Position numbers and translations under genes: made by a program. From contig NZ_WUEY01000002.1 in the NCBI RefSeq assembly GCF_010668395.1, forward strand, positions 310,001 through 374,000: a stretch of DNA of 64,000 nucleotides, in the 5' to 3' direction. The notes below the pieces were generated by a model. That model did no database searches and was not told the origin of the DNA. It saw only the letters and a program-made list of their open reading frames with translations. Within the stretch, counting starts at the first letter, position 1. Each line of letters begins with the position of its first letter. This document shows, one piece after another, positions 42,373-50,282 of this stretch. This DNA comes from Martinezella lusitana. Its GTDB lineage: Bacteria > Pseudomonadota > Alphaproteobacteria > Rhizobiales > Rhizobiaceae.

Positions 42373-44064
42373 TTATTGGACCGGCTTCAGACGCAGCAGA
42401 TGCATGAGACGCATGCGATTGTTGTCGTGGTTTTCCGGGTTCATCACCGGATCCTTGTCGGTGACCCAGCCGGTGAAGCGCTTGCTGGAATACTGATACC
42501 AGGTCGGTCCGTTGAAGACCGGAACGACCGGGAAATCATCGGCGATCAGAACCTGGATATCGTTGAAGATCTTCTTGTGATCGCCATCGGAAGACGACTT
42601 CAGATATTGATCGAAGAGCGCATCGAGCTTCGGGTTGGAGTACCGTGGCGCGGAGACGGTGAGCTTTCCGGCATAGGCCGTCGACAGGCTCTGATAGTAG
42701 CCCTGGAACGGCGTGGCGCTATCGGCTCGCGAGTTCATCACGACATCGAAGCTGCCGTCCAGCAGCTGCTTGCGCCACTGCTCGTATTCGGGCGTGGCAA
42801 CAGAGGCGTTGATGCCTGCAGCACGCAGCCCTTCGACGGCGATCTGCACGGCGTCGATCCAGTCGGTCCAGCCATTCGGCACGATGATAGCGAAGGTGAT
42901 CGGCTTGCCGCTCGGCGTGGTGCGGAAGCCATCGGCGCCCTTCTTGTAGCCGGCATCGTCGAGGATCTTGCTCGCCTTGTCGGTGTCAAAGCCCATGAAG
43001 GCGTCCTTGTCGCCTTCGGCAGCCTTGTTGCGCCAGCTTTCGAAGCGCGGCGGCAGGCCGCTGGCATGCAGGTTGACGACCGGATAGCCGAAGCCGGCGA
43101 TGTCGACCATCGACTGGCGGTCCATCGCCAGGCTGAAGGCGTGGCGGAAATTGAGATCCTTGAAAGCCTCGAGATTGCCGGCATTCGAAGACTTGAAGTT
43201 CATCTGGAAGGCCACGGTTTCAGCCGGCGGCTGCCAGTAGCCATTATGCTCGGGGTCGAGTGCGACGAAGGTCTTGTCGATCTGCGGCAGGAACGAACCG
43301 ATCCAGTCGACGGTGCCTTCCGGCAACAGCGCCAGCATCTGGTCGTTGCCCGAAATCTGCGGCAGGCGCAGGCAATCGACATGCAGCGAGGCGGCATCCC
43401 AGTAGTTCGGATTGCGGCACTGCTCGTAGACCTGCGGCGTGAAGCGGCGGACCTCGGTCATCGGACCGGAGCCGACGGGCTTTTCGTTCTTGTAGGCGAC
43501 CGGATCGGCAATGTCTTTCCAGATATGCTCCGGCACGACGGCGAGATCGGCCAGGGATTCGGGGAATTCCGAATTCACGGCCTTGAGGTTGATTTTCACC
43601 TGTGTCGGCGAAGGCGCCTCGACGGAAGCGACTGTCTGGCCGACGCCGACCGTATCGACGGCCGGGTTCTTCAGCATCAGGTCGATGGTGTACTTCACGT
43701 CGGCCGAGGTCAGCGGCTGTCCGTCGGACCACTTCACGCCGGGGCGGAGATCATAGGTGATCGACAAGAGATCGTCGGAGAACTTGTAGCTCGTCGCCAA
43801 ACGCCAGACCGGCTTGCCGCCATCATTGGCGTTGAAGATAACCAGCGGCTCATAGATGAAATCCATCGTGCTCTGGCGACGACCGGCCAGATCGAAAGGA
43901 TTGAAGTTGCTGACCCAGCTGGTCTGCTCTTCGATGTGCATCGTCAGCACGGCCTCGGCCGCCGAGGCGATGCCGGAGCCGAAAGCCAGCGAGGCTCCGA
44001 GTGCCGCCGCTGCCCAAGACGTCCGATGGAAGAGATTTCGCAATGCTCTTTTCTTCATTCCCAT
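42373..44064 (-). CDS. Peptide-type ABC substrate-binding protein (SBP family 5), probable chitooligosaccharide binder
   Basis: A 563-residue periplasmic protein. The signal peptide is MKKRALRNLFHRTSWAAAAL and onward, with cleavage near IASAAEA. The mature part has the SBP_bac_5 layout (FIYEPLVIFN; YDLRPGVKWSDGQPLTSADV, the family signature; FRHAFSLAMDRQSMV). Members bind oligopeptides, nickel or oligosaccharides, and a group of them binds chitin oligosaccharides. The downstream cytoplasmic GH20 enzyme and ROK regulator point to GlcNAc oligomers here. It is the first gene of the operon; two dyads lie upstream of its start. Confidence 0.88.
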   Translation of the reverse strand: MGMKKRALRNLFHRTSWAAAALGASLAFGSGIASAAEAVLTMHIEEQTSWVSNFNPFDLAGRRQSTMDFIYEPLVIFNANDGGKPVWRLATSYKFSDDLLSITYDLRPGVKWSDGQPLTSADVKYTIDLMLKNPAVDTVGVGQTVASVEAPSPTQVKINLKAVNSEFPESLADLAVVPEHIWKDIADPVAYKNEKPVGSGPMTEVRRFTPQVYEQCRNPNYWDAASLHVDCLRLPQISGNDQMLALLPEGTVDWIGSFLPQIDKTFVALDPEHNGYWQPPAETVAFQMNFKSSNAGNLEAFKDLNFRHAFSLAMDRQSMVDIAGFGYPVVNLHASGLPPRFESWRNKAAEGDKDAFMGFDTDKASKILDDAGYKKGADGFRTTPSGKPITFAIIVPNGWTDWIDAVQIAVEGLRAAGINASVATPEYEQWRKQLLDGSFDVVMNSRADSATPFQGYYQSLSTAYAGKLTVSAPRYSNPKLDALFDQYLKSSSDGDHKKIFNDIQVLIADDFPVVPVFNGPTWYQYSSKRFTGWVTDKDPVMNPENHDNNRMRLMHLLRLKPVQ

Positions 44065-44096
44065 TTGCAGTTCCCTCTCGTTGTTTTCGAGTAGTC

Positions 44097-44109
44097 AATC
44101 AAATTGATT
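44097..44109. promoter_or_regulatory. Candidate ROK operator dyad A
   Basis: AATCAA-A-TTGATT is a perfect 13-bp palindrome lying 33 bases before the binding-protein start, in an AT-rich promoter-like stretch. Its base composition fits the AT-rich sites of NagC/Mlc-type regulators. Confidence 0.4.
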
Positions 44110-44115
44110 TAATAT

Positions 44116-44131
44116 CGAGTTTCGAGACTCG
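44116..44131. promoter_or_regulatory. Candidate operator dyad B
   Basis: CGAGT-TTCGAG-ACTCG is an inverted repeat with 5-base arms and a 6-base centre, lying next to dyad A and about 52 bases before the binding-protein start. One of the two dyads may be the ROK site. Confidence 0.35.
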
Positions 44132-44504
44132 TCAATCGCAGATTGGAAATCAACAGGGGACGGCTTCGGCATTGGCAAAGGGCGCCGCCGGACGGGCAAT
44201 CGCTTGCCGCAATCGGGTTCTGGACGAAAATCAGGGATGTGTGTGCCGCAGCGCTTCCACGATATCGAGACCGAGCCACGGCTCGAACGCGCCGATCGGC
44301 GGCGCGAAAAGTGCCGTGAGAAACGGCCGGGAAGCTATGTCCTCGATACCGGCGCGAGCCGTGGCATCGAGGACATAAAATCAGATGTGCGGGAAATCAG
44401 TCATCCGATCGGCAGCCCCCGAGACTTGGGGCGGAGCTGCCGGATATGTGGATTGCGGTGCGGCAATGGCAAGATCGCAATCAGCGCAGTAAAGATGCTC
44501 TCGC
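44132..44504. other. Intergenic region without a gene
   Basis: About 370 bases between the RidA gene stop and the chitooligosaccharide operon promoter region. Small open frames here show no recognisable sequence. No terminator-like hairpin with a T-run was found. Confidence 0.35.
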
Positions 44505-44900
44505 TCACTCGACGGGCTTGTAGGCAACCACGTCCATCTCGACCTTCACGTCGACCATCATCGGCGACTGGACGGTCGAGCGCGCCGGCGGGTGATCGAT
44601 GAAGTGCTTTTCGAAAACGGCATTGAAGCTCGAGAAGTCGCGCGCATCGTCCAGCCAGACATTGACCTTCACCACATGCTCGAGCGTGCAATCGGCGAGC
44701 GCAAGCACGTCCTTGATGTTGGCGATGACCTGCTCGGTCTGCGTCACGATATTGCCGCTGACGATCTCGCCGTTGCGCGTCGGAACCTGACCCGAAACAT
44801 AGACGAAATCTCCGGCCCTGACAGCCTTGGCGAAGGGGCGGCGCTGGCCGCCGGCCTGGTTGTCGGCGACATTAAAACGGATCAGCTTGTTCTTGCTCAT
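44505..44900 (-). CDS. RidA/YjgF-family protein
   Basis: A 131-residue RidA-fold protein. It has the ligand-pocket segment GDFVYVSGQVPTRNGEIV, NVWLDDARDFSSFNAVFEKHF, and the conserved arginine in PPARSTVQS that binds the substrate carboxylate in deaminating members. RidA proteins hydrolyse reactive enamine/imine intermediates, or act in specific catabolic paths. It lies 243 bases downstream of the flavin monooxygenase gene on the same strand and may be a late member of that transcript or independent. GAGAGA-like sequence precedes the ATG weakly. Confidence 0.88.
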   Translation of the reverse strand: MSKNKLIRFNVADNQAGGQRRPFAKAVRAGDFVYVSGQVPTRNGEIVSGNIVTQTEQVIANIKDVLALADCTLEHVVKVNVWLDDARDFSSFNAVFEKHFIDHPPARSTVQSPMMVDVKVEMDVVAYKPVE

Positions 44901-45143
44901 GATGTGTTCGGTCTCTCTCTGTTGTCGAAATCCGCAGCCGCCATCGCTTCATCGCAAAGAGGCTCGGCGCGCGGCTCCCCTGGCACCTTCATTAGCGGCG
45001 GTAGCGCCGCCACGCCAGATCGTTTCGTTCGATTCAGAGATCCATGTCGACCAGATTTGCCGCGGCTTCAACCGATACATTAACTTTGGCATTTGTTGAA
45101 GCCGCAGCGATTTCAGAGCATTACAATCATATCCTCCAGCTAT

Positions 45144-46943
45144 CTAGCGCTTGTGATGGACAGCCTGCAAGCCGTAGACGGGTGTCGGAATGCCCTCCAT
45201 GCGCGCCTTCAATTGCAGGGAAAGATACTGGGAATAGTGCCGCGACTGATGCAGATTGCCGCCATGGAACCATAATGCTTCCTGCTGCGTCGGCTTCCAC
45301 ATATTGCGCTGTTCGCCCTCCCATGGACCCGGATCCTTCGGCGTATCGGAACCCAATCCCCAGACCTTGCCGACACTGTCGGCGGTTTCCTGGTTGATCA
45401 GATCGGCGACCCAGCCATTCATCGAACCATAGCCCGTGGCATAGACGATGACATCCGCCGGAATCTCCTGGCCATTGGCAAGCTTCACGGAGTTTTCCGT
45501 AATCTCGTCAACCTGGCCTGCCGCGAGCTTGACCTTTCCGTCGATAATCAGCTGAGATGCGCCGATGTCGATATAGTAGCCCGAACCGCGCCGCAGATAT
45601 TTCATGAACAGGCCCGATCCGTCCGCACCCCAGTCCAATTGGAAGCCGGCCTTCTCCAGTGCCGCGTAGAAATCGGCGTCCCGTTCACGCATCTGGTTGT
45701 AGAGCGGAATCTGGAATTCGTGCATGATCCTGTATGGCAGCGAGGCAAAGATCAGGTCGGCCTTTGCCGTCGTCACGCCGTTTGCCAGCGCCTGTTCCGA
45801 ATAGAGCGCGCCGAGCCCGATATCCATCAGCGTTTCGGACCGCACGATATGGGTGGTCGAGCGCTGGATCATGGTCACATCGATACCGGCTTCGTGCAGC
45901 GCTGCGCAAATGTCGTGGGCCGAATTGTTCGAGCCGATGACCACCACTTTCTTTCCCTTGTAGCCGTCCGGCCCGGGATGCTGAGAGGAATGGTGCTGCT
46001 CACCCTTGAAATTCTCCCGCCCCTTGAAGTCCGGGATATTCGCCTTGCCGGACATGCCCGTGGCGAAGACCAGCTGCTTCGGCCGGAGAATGACTTCCTC
46101 GCCGTCGCGATCGACGACGATGGTCCATTCCTTCGCCGCCTCATCCCACTTTGCCGACTTCGCCGTGGCGCGGGTCCAGTAGTTCAGCTCCATGACCTTC
46201 GTATAGAATTCCAGCCAGTCGCCGATCTTGTCCTTCGGTGCGAAGACGGGCCAGTTCTTCGGGAAATCGATGTAAGGCAGGTGATCGTACCAGACGGGGT
46301 CGTGCAGGCAGAGCGACTTGTAGCGCTTGCGCCAGGAGTCGCCCGGCCTGTCGTTCTTTTCGAGGATGATGGTGGGAACGCCGAGTTGGCGCAGCCGGGC
46401 GCCGAGGGCGATGCCGCCCTGCCCGCCACCGATGATGACGACGTAGGGCTGCTTATCGTAGCCGAGCGTTCGGGCTTCTTCCTCGCGCTCCTCCTTCCAG
46501 GTCTTGGCGCCGATATTCTGGCCATGCTTGGCGCCCAGCGGGCGCGTGAAACCGGCCTTTTCCTCATGCCCCTTCAATTCGACCAGGGCAGTCAGCAAGG
46601 TCCAGATGAGCCCGTTCTTGAAACGGATGAGGCCGTAGCCGCGCCCGACGCCGGTTTCGAACGAAATCCAGCTCTCGAGCACGCCGTCCGCCTCCGTGGC
46701 CTCCTCGCCGGCGGAGACCCGAAAATTCGAGGGCTTCGTGCCGGCAAGCTGGGCCTGCAGCATGTCGCGGACCTGATCGCGGCCTTCGACCGTCTTGATG
46801 TTCCAGGTGAAGGCGACGAGATCGCGCCAGTAGCATTCCTCCGCAAACATGGACACGGCCTCATCGATCTGGCCGGCCGCAAGCGCGTCGCTGAATTTAT
46901 CGAGAAGCGCCTGAATACGGGTGGTCGGGGTTTTGTCGAGCAT
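45144..46943 (-). CDS. Flavin-containing monooxygenase with N-terminal NTF2/SnoaL-like domain
   Basis: A 599-residue protein. Residues about 8-130 look like an NTF2/SnoaL-type cone (LLDKFSDALAAGQIDEAVSM; CYWRDLVAFTWNIKTVEG). The rest is a flavoprotein monooxygenase with the FAD Rossmann motif VVIIGGGQGGIALGARL (about 168-184), an FMO-like FKGEQHHSSQH and the NADPH motif VVVIGSNNSAHDICAAL. Such enzymes oxygenate N, S or C=O centres. The ATG at 46943 has an AGGAGGAG site; a longer in-frame reading through the upstream dehydrogenase gene is rejected. It follows the alcohol dehydrogenase by 65 bases, so alcohol to ketone or aldehyde to oxygenated product is a plausible two-step route. Confidence 0.9.
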   Translation of the reverse strand: MLDKTPTTRIQALLDKFSDALAAGQIDEAVSMFAEECYWRDLVAFTWNIKTVEGRDQVRDMLQAQLAGTKPSNFRVSAGEEATEADGVLESWISFETGVGRGYGLIRFKNGLIWTLLTALVELKGHEEKAGFTRPLGAKHGQNIGAKTWKEEREEEARTLGYDKQPYVVIIGGGQGGIALGARLRQLGVPTIILEKNDRPGDSWRKRYKSLCLHDPVWYDHLPYIDFPKNWPVFAPKDKIGDWLEFYTKVMELNYWTRATAKSAKWDEAAKEWTIVVDRDGEEVILRPKQLVFATGMSGKANIPDFKGRENFKGEQHHSSQHPGPDGYKGKKVVVIGSNNSAHDICAALHEAGIDVTMIQRSTTHIVRSETLMDIGLGALYSEQALANGVTTAKADLIFASLPYRIMHEFQIPLYNQMRERDADFYAALEKAGFQLDWGADGSGLFMKYLRRGSGYYIDIGASQLIIDGKVKLAAGQVDEITENSVKLANGQEIPADVIVYATGYGSMNGWVADLINQETADSVGKVWGLGSDTPKDPGPWEGEQRNMWKPTQQEALWFHGGNLHQSRHYSQYLSLQLKARMEGIPTPVYGLQAVHHKR

Positions 46944-47008
46944 TTCATCTCCTCCTGCTCTTTGAAGATTTTCGGGGCGGCTCCTCAACCGCTCCTGTGG
47001 ATCGGCGG

Positions 47009-48082
47009 TTATCGCGACAGATCGATCAAGATCTTGAGGTGCTTGCCGGTGGGATCGAGCAACTGGTCGAAGCCCTCGGTGACGGCTTCGGCGAGCGACA
47101 CGAACTTGGTGACGATCCGCAGGGCCGGAATCTGGCCGCTGGCAATCAGCCTGGCAACGCGCGGCCAGTAATGGGTCGGGTAGGCCCAGGAGCCGCGGAT
47201 ATCGATGTCCTTGAAGGTGACGTCGAACCAGTTCAACGGGTTCTCGTGAGGGTGCAGGCCTGTCTGGATGACGACGCCCTGCTTGCGCACGGCATCGGCG
47301 CAATTCTTCAGGGCGTGCTCGTTGCCGACGCATTCGATGGCGATATCGCAGCCCACGCCGCCTTCCGTCTCGCGGCGGATGACATCTCCGACATTCGCCG
47401 ATTTCGGGTTTATGGTCCGCACGTCCCTGAGCGCCTCTCTTGCGAGCGCCAGCCGCGTATCGTTGAGATCGGACATGAAGAGCTGCGTCGCGCCGGCTGC
47501 GCGCGCCGCCATTGCCGTCAGGATGCCGATCGGCCCCGCCCCGGTAATCAGCACGCTGTTGCCGGCCGTCACGCCGGCCCTGTCGCAGGCATAGACGGCG
47601 ACGGCCGTGGGTTCGATGAGGGCGGCCTCTTCGTCGCTCAGGCTCTCGGGGATAGGCTGCACGTTGTAGTCGTTGAGCAACGCCGCCCCCGCCATGCCGC
47701 CGGACTGCCACGACAGGCCGGCAAGCGCGAGCTGTGAACTTAAGTGAAACAATCCGCGATCCGCATAGTAATCACCCTCGCGGGGCATGATGAGCGGCTG
47801 GACCGAGACGCGATCGCCAACCTTCACATGGCTGACGCCCTCGCCTATGGCCTTCACCACTCCGCCGAATTCGTGGCCGAGAACCTGCGGCCCATGCGCC
47901 TTGGTAAAGGGATGCGGCTCCTTCGGCACGAAGATCGGGCCGTAGGCATATTCATGCAGATCAGTGCCGCAAATGCCGCAGAAGCGATTTTCGATCAACA
48001 CCTGGCCCGGCCCTGGTTTAGCCGGCGCCGGAATATCTTCGATACGCAGATCCTTGGCGGCATGGAAGCGGAGAGCTTTCAT
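47009..48082 (-). CDS. Zinc-dependent alcohol dehydrogenase, butanediol-dehydrogenase-like (MDR)
   Basis: A 357-residue medium-chain dehydrogenase. The catalytic zinc ligands are visible as Cys38 (FCGICGTDLHEY) and His70-Glu71 (VLGHEFGG). The NAD Rossmann motif is LITGAGPIGILTAMAARAAGA, and the protein ends KHLKILIDLSR. The lobe that normally carries four structural-zinc cysteines (after RVSVQP) has none, so only the catalytic zinc is expected. The closest look is to (R,R)-butanediol dehydrogenases. It is the first gene after a sigma-54 promoter whose activator gene lies upstream; the flavin monooxygenase follows. The substrate is probably a secondary alcohol or diol. Confidence 0.88.
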   Translation of the reverse strand: MKALRFHAAKDLRIEDIPAPAKPGPGQVLIENRFCGICGTDLHEYAYGPIFVPKEPHPFTKAHGPQVLGHEFGGVVKAIGEGVSHVKVGDRVSVQPLIMPREGDYYADRGLFHLSSQLALAGLSWQSGGMAGAALLNDYNVQPIPESLSDEEAALIEPTAVAVYACDRAGVTAGNSVLITGAGPIGILTAMAARAAGATQLFMSDLNDTRLALAREALRDVRTINPKSANVGDVIRRETEGGVGCDIAIECVGNEHALKNCADAVRKQGVVIQTGLHPHENPLNWFDVTFKDIDIRGSWAYPTHYWPRVARLIASGQIPALRIVTKFVSLAEAVTEGFDQLLDPTGKHLKILIDLSR

Positions 48083-48120
48083 TCCTGTTTCCTCCTCGTT
48101 TGCTCTTGCAACAAGAAGAC

Positions 48121-48136
48121 AGCAAGCGGCATGCCA
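48121..48136 (-). promoter_or_regulatory. Sigma-54 promoter (-24/-12)
   Basis: Read on the minus strand the bases are TGGCATG-CCGC-TTGCT. This fits the TGGCAYR-N4-TTGCW consensus with GG and GC exactly 10 bases apart. It ends 38 bases before the dehydrogenase start codon at 48082, leaving room for transcription to begin near 48110. Confidence 0.8.
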
Positions 48137-48207
48137 GACAGCGGCAGGACCGGAAACCTCAATTTTTCAATGGCTTATATTTCAACCCGAAGGCCATGCT
48201 TCGAACA

Positions 48208-48237
48208 TGCAACACCTTCGCTGCAACAGGTGTTGCA
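48208..48237. promoter_or_regulatory. Enhancer-like binding repeats for the sigma-54 activator
   Basis: TGCAACACC and GGTGTTGCA form a 9-bp inverted repeat spanning 30 bases. The inner right half is itself a palindrome, TGCAACA-GG-TGTTGCA at 48222-48237, giving three half-sites. It is 72-101 bases upstream of the -24 element, the usual distance for an enhancer-binding protein site. A further TGCAACA lies at 48107-48113 near the expected start of transcription. Confidence 0.7.
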
Positions 48238-48246
48238 ATGATTGCG

Positions 48247-50124
48247 TCAGTTGAGGCGCTTCAGCCGGCGATGGATCGTGGAGCGATTGACGCCGAGTTT
48301 GCGGGCGAGCGCCGAAACGTTCTTGCCGCATTCGTCGAGCGCCTTGCGGAGATCGTCCGCCGGCTGCTCGCCGCGCGGCAGGGGCTCGTCCTTACAGAGC
48401 GCATCCGGCAAACACTCCATGGTGATGACGCCGCTTTCCGAAAGCGCGGCCGCTACGCGCAACGCATTGGAAAGTTCGCGAATATTCCCTGGCCAGCCAT
48501 GGTGCAGCAAAGCCGCGCGGGCAGATGCGTCCAGCCGGTAGAAGTGTCCGTTGTCTCGACCGATACGCTGCAGAAGATGATCGATCATGGCCGAAAGATC
48601 CTGCCGCGCGCGCAGCGGCGGCAGCGCCAGGGTGACGGCATTGAGCCGATAGTAAAGATCCTGCCGGAATTGCCCGAGCGCGACCAGCTCCGCCAGATCC
48701 CGATGCGAAGCCGAGAGCAGACGCAGATGCACCGGCCGCGCCTTCAATGCACCGACGGGCAGAACCTCGTTTTCAGAAAGCACCCGCAACAGGCGGCTTT
48801 GCAGCGCAAGCGGCATGTCGCCGATTTCATCCAGGAACAATGTTCCGCCATCGGCCTCTTCGATCAGGCCGCGCTTGCCCTTCTGATTGGCGCCGGTAAA
48901 CGCGCCGGGCGCATAGCCGAACAGCTCCGATTCCATCAGTTGCTCGGGGATCGCCGCGCAATTGACCGCAACGAATTTTCCGGCAGCATCACCGCTGTCA
49001 TGGATCGCGCGCGCCAGATATTCCTTGCCGCTGCCGGTCTCCCCCTGGATCAGGATCGGAATGCCGCGGCCCGCGAGTTTGGCGGCGCGCGCCTGCAGGC
49101 GCTCCATGGCCGGATCGCCGAAGCTGAGGTCCTTGAAGGGATTGCGAAGTTTCGCGGCGTCCGCGCTCGGCACGCGGCGAAAGCCCGAGGCCGGCGCAAT
49201 GGCGCTGGCAAAGACCGCCAGACCGCTCTTTGCCTTGAGCAGCCTATCGCCATTCGGCTGCCCTCGCATCAGCAGGGGCAGATCGTCGAGCTCGATATCG
49301 AAGAAGCGATCGATCGGCTGACCGATGAACTGGCGGGTCACGATCCCGTGCATGTCCATCGCGCGGGCCAGCGCCCCGAAACCGCCATGCGTCATGCCGG
49401 TAATGCGGCCGCTGCCGTCGAGCGCGATCGCCGCGTCCGGATCGACATCGAGAAATTCGGGCGAGCGCGCCAGGCGCAACACCCAGTCGTTGCGCGTGCG
49501 CGTCATCAGGTTGGCAAGCTCGATGCGACGGGCGGTCGACGCGACAAGATGTGCGGCAAGCTGCTGACTGGCCTTTGCCGTCGGCGAACGAAGCTGTGAA
49601 ATATCGAGCACCGCCGTCAGATCGCCGAGCGTGTCGAAGATCGGCGCTGCCGTGCAGGTCAGCCCGATATGGCTGGTGTCGAAATGGTCGTCCTGATGGA
49701 TGATGACCGGCTCGCCCGAGACGATGCAGGCGCCGACGGCGCAGGTCCCTGCCCGATTCTCCGACCATTCGGAGCCGAGATAGAGCCCCGCCTTGCGCAA
49801 CTGGTTGTCGAAGGTCGGATCGCCCATGAAGTCCACGGTCACGCCGCGGGCATCGGACAGGAGCAGCACGTAATTCTGCTCGACGACCTGGCTGAAGAGC
49901 CGCTCAAGCCCCGAGCGTCCGATGCGGATCAGTTCCTCCGCCTGCTCGCGATGCTCGCGAAGCTTCACCTCCGGCACGATATAGGCTTCCTGCGCGGCGG
50001 CGGGATCCAGCCTGTAATCGTTGAGGCAACGCAGCCAGGACTGCACGACCGGGGCATCGCGCGGGCTCGTGGCCCCCATCGCAACGCGCTCGATCTCCTT
50101 AATGTGCGACAATGTCGACACCAT
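48247..50124 (-). CDS. AcoR-like sigma-54-dependent enhancer-binding activator
   Basis: A 625-residue regulator. The N-terminal sensing region contains a GAF-like domain (about residues 70-190, LLLSDARGVTVDFMGD and ENRAGTCAVGACIVSG). A PAS-like middle is followed by the AAA+ domain with Walker A ILIQGETGSGKEYL, the sigma-54 contact motif GAFTGA (in GYAPGAFTGANQ) and Walker B GTLFLDEIGDM. It ends in a Fis-type helix-turn-helix (NVSALARKLGVNRSTIHRRL). GGAGGAG precedes the ATG at 50124. It lies upstream of, and on the same strand as, the dehydrogenase/monooxygenase pair, with a -24/-12 promoter and enhancer repeats in the gap. The inducer is probably their alcohol or ketone substrate. Confidence 0.93.
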   Translation of the reverse strand: MVSTLSHIKEIERVAMGATSPRDAPVVQSWLRCLNDYRLDPAAAQEAYIVPEVKLREHREQAEELIRIGRSGLERLFSQVVEQNYVLLLSDARGVTVDFMGDPTFDNQLRKAGLYLGSEWSENRAGTCAVGACIVSGEPVIIHQDDHFDTSHIGLTCTAAPIFDTLGDLTAVLDISQLRSPTAKASQQLAAHLVASTARRIELANLMTRTRNDWVLRLARSPEFLDVDPDAAIALDGSGRITGMTHGGFGALARAMDMHGIVTRQFIGQPIDRFFDIELDDLPLLMRGQPNGDRLLKAKSGLAVFASAIAPASGFRRVPSADAAKLRNPFKDLSFGDPAMERLQARAAKLAGRGIPILIQGETGSGKEYLARAIHDSGDAAGKFVAVNCAAIPEQLMESELFGYAPGAFTGANQKGKRGLIEEADGGTLFLDEIGDMPLALQSRLLRVLSENEVLPVGALKARPVHLRLLSASHRDLAELVALGQFRQDLYYRLNAVTLALPPLRARQDLSAMIDHLLQRIGRDNGHFYRLDASARAALLHHGWPGNIRELSNALRVAAALSESGVITMECLPDALCKDEPLPRGEQPADDLRKALDECGKNVSALARKLGVNRSTIHRRLKRLN

Positions 50125-50282
50125 GGATGGCTCCTCCCAAAAGCATGGTCGCATATTCGAGCCCTATCAACAACGTATCATTCCGCCTGCTGGCAGCATC
50201 TGTAAGGCTGCTGTCAGCCGAACGGGACATGTTCGCTTCCGGAAAGCGGCGCTGCCGCTTCGAGATGGAAGTGGATGAAGGC

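Noticed and set aside
39656-44064. Reading the family-5 importer as a peptide transporter
   Set aside because: The cytoplasmic GH20 enzyme, the GNAT gene and the ROK regulator make oligosaccharide cargo more likely, although a peptide cargo cannot be excluded from sequence alone.
42367-44094. A 575-codon open frame on the plus strand opposite the binding-protein gene
   Set aside because: It mirrors the minus-strand family-5 binding protein codon by codon, has no recognisable domain, and is a typical GC-rich antisense shadow.
45144-47711. A single 855-codon open frame spanning the monooxygenase and part of the dehydrogenase gene
   Set aside because: The upstream 250 codons are arginine-rich shadow sequence antiparallel in logic to the dehydrogenase reading frame. 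A clean AGGAGGAG site and ATG at 46943 begin the family-length monooxygenase.
48107-48113. A fourth TGCAACA half-site near the sigma-54 transcription start as a separate operator
   Set aside because: A single 7-base match downstream of the promoter could be chance. It is mentioned with the enhancer but not listed as its own site.
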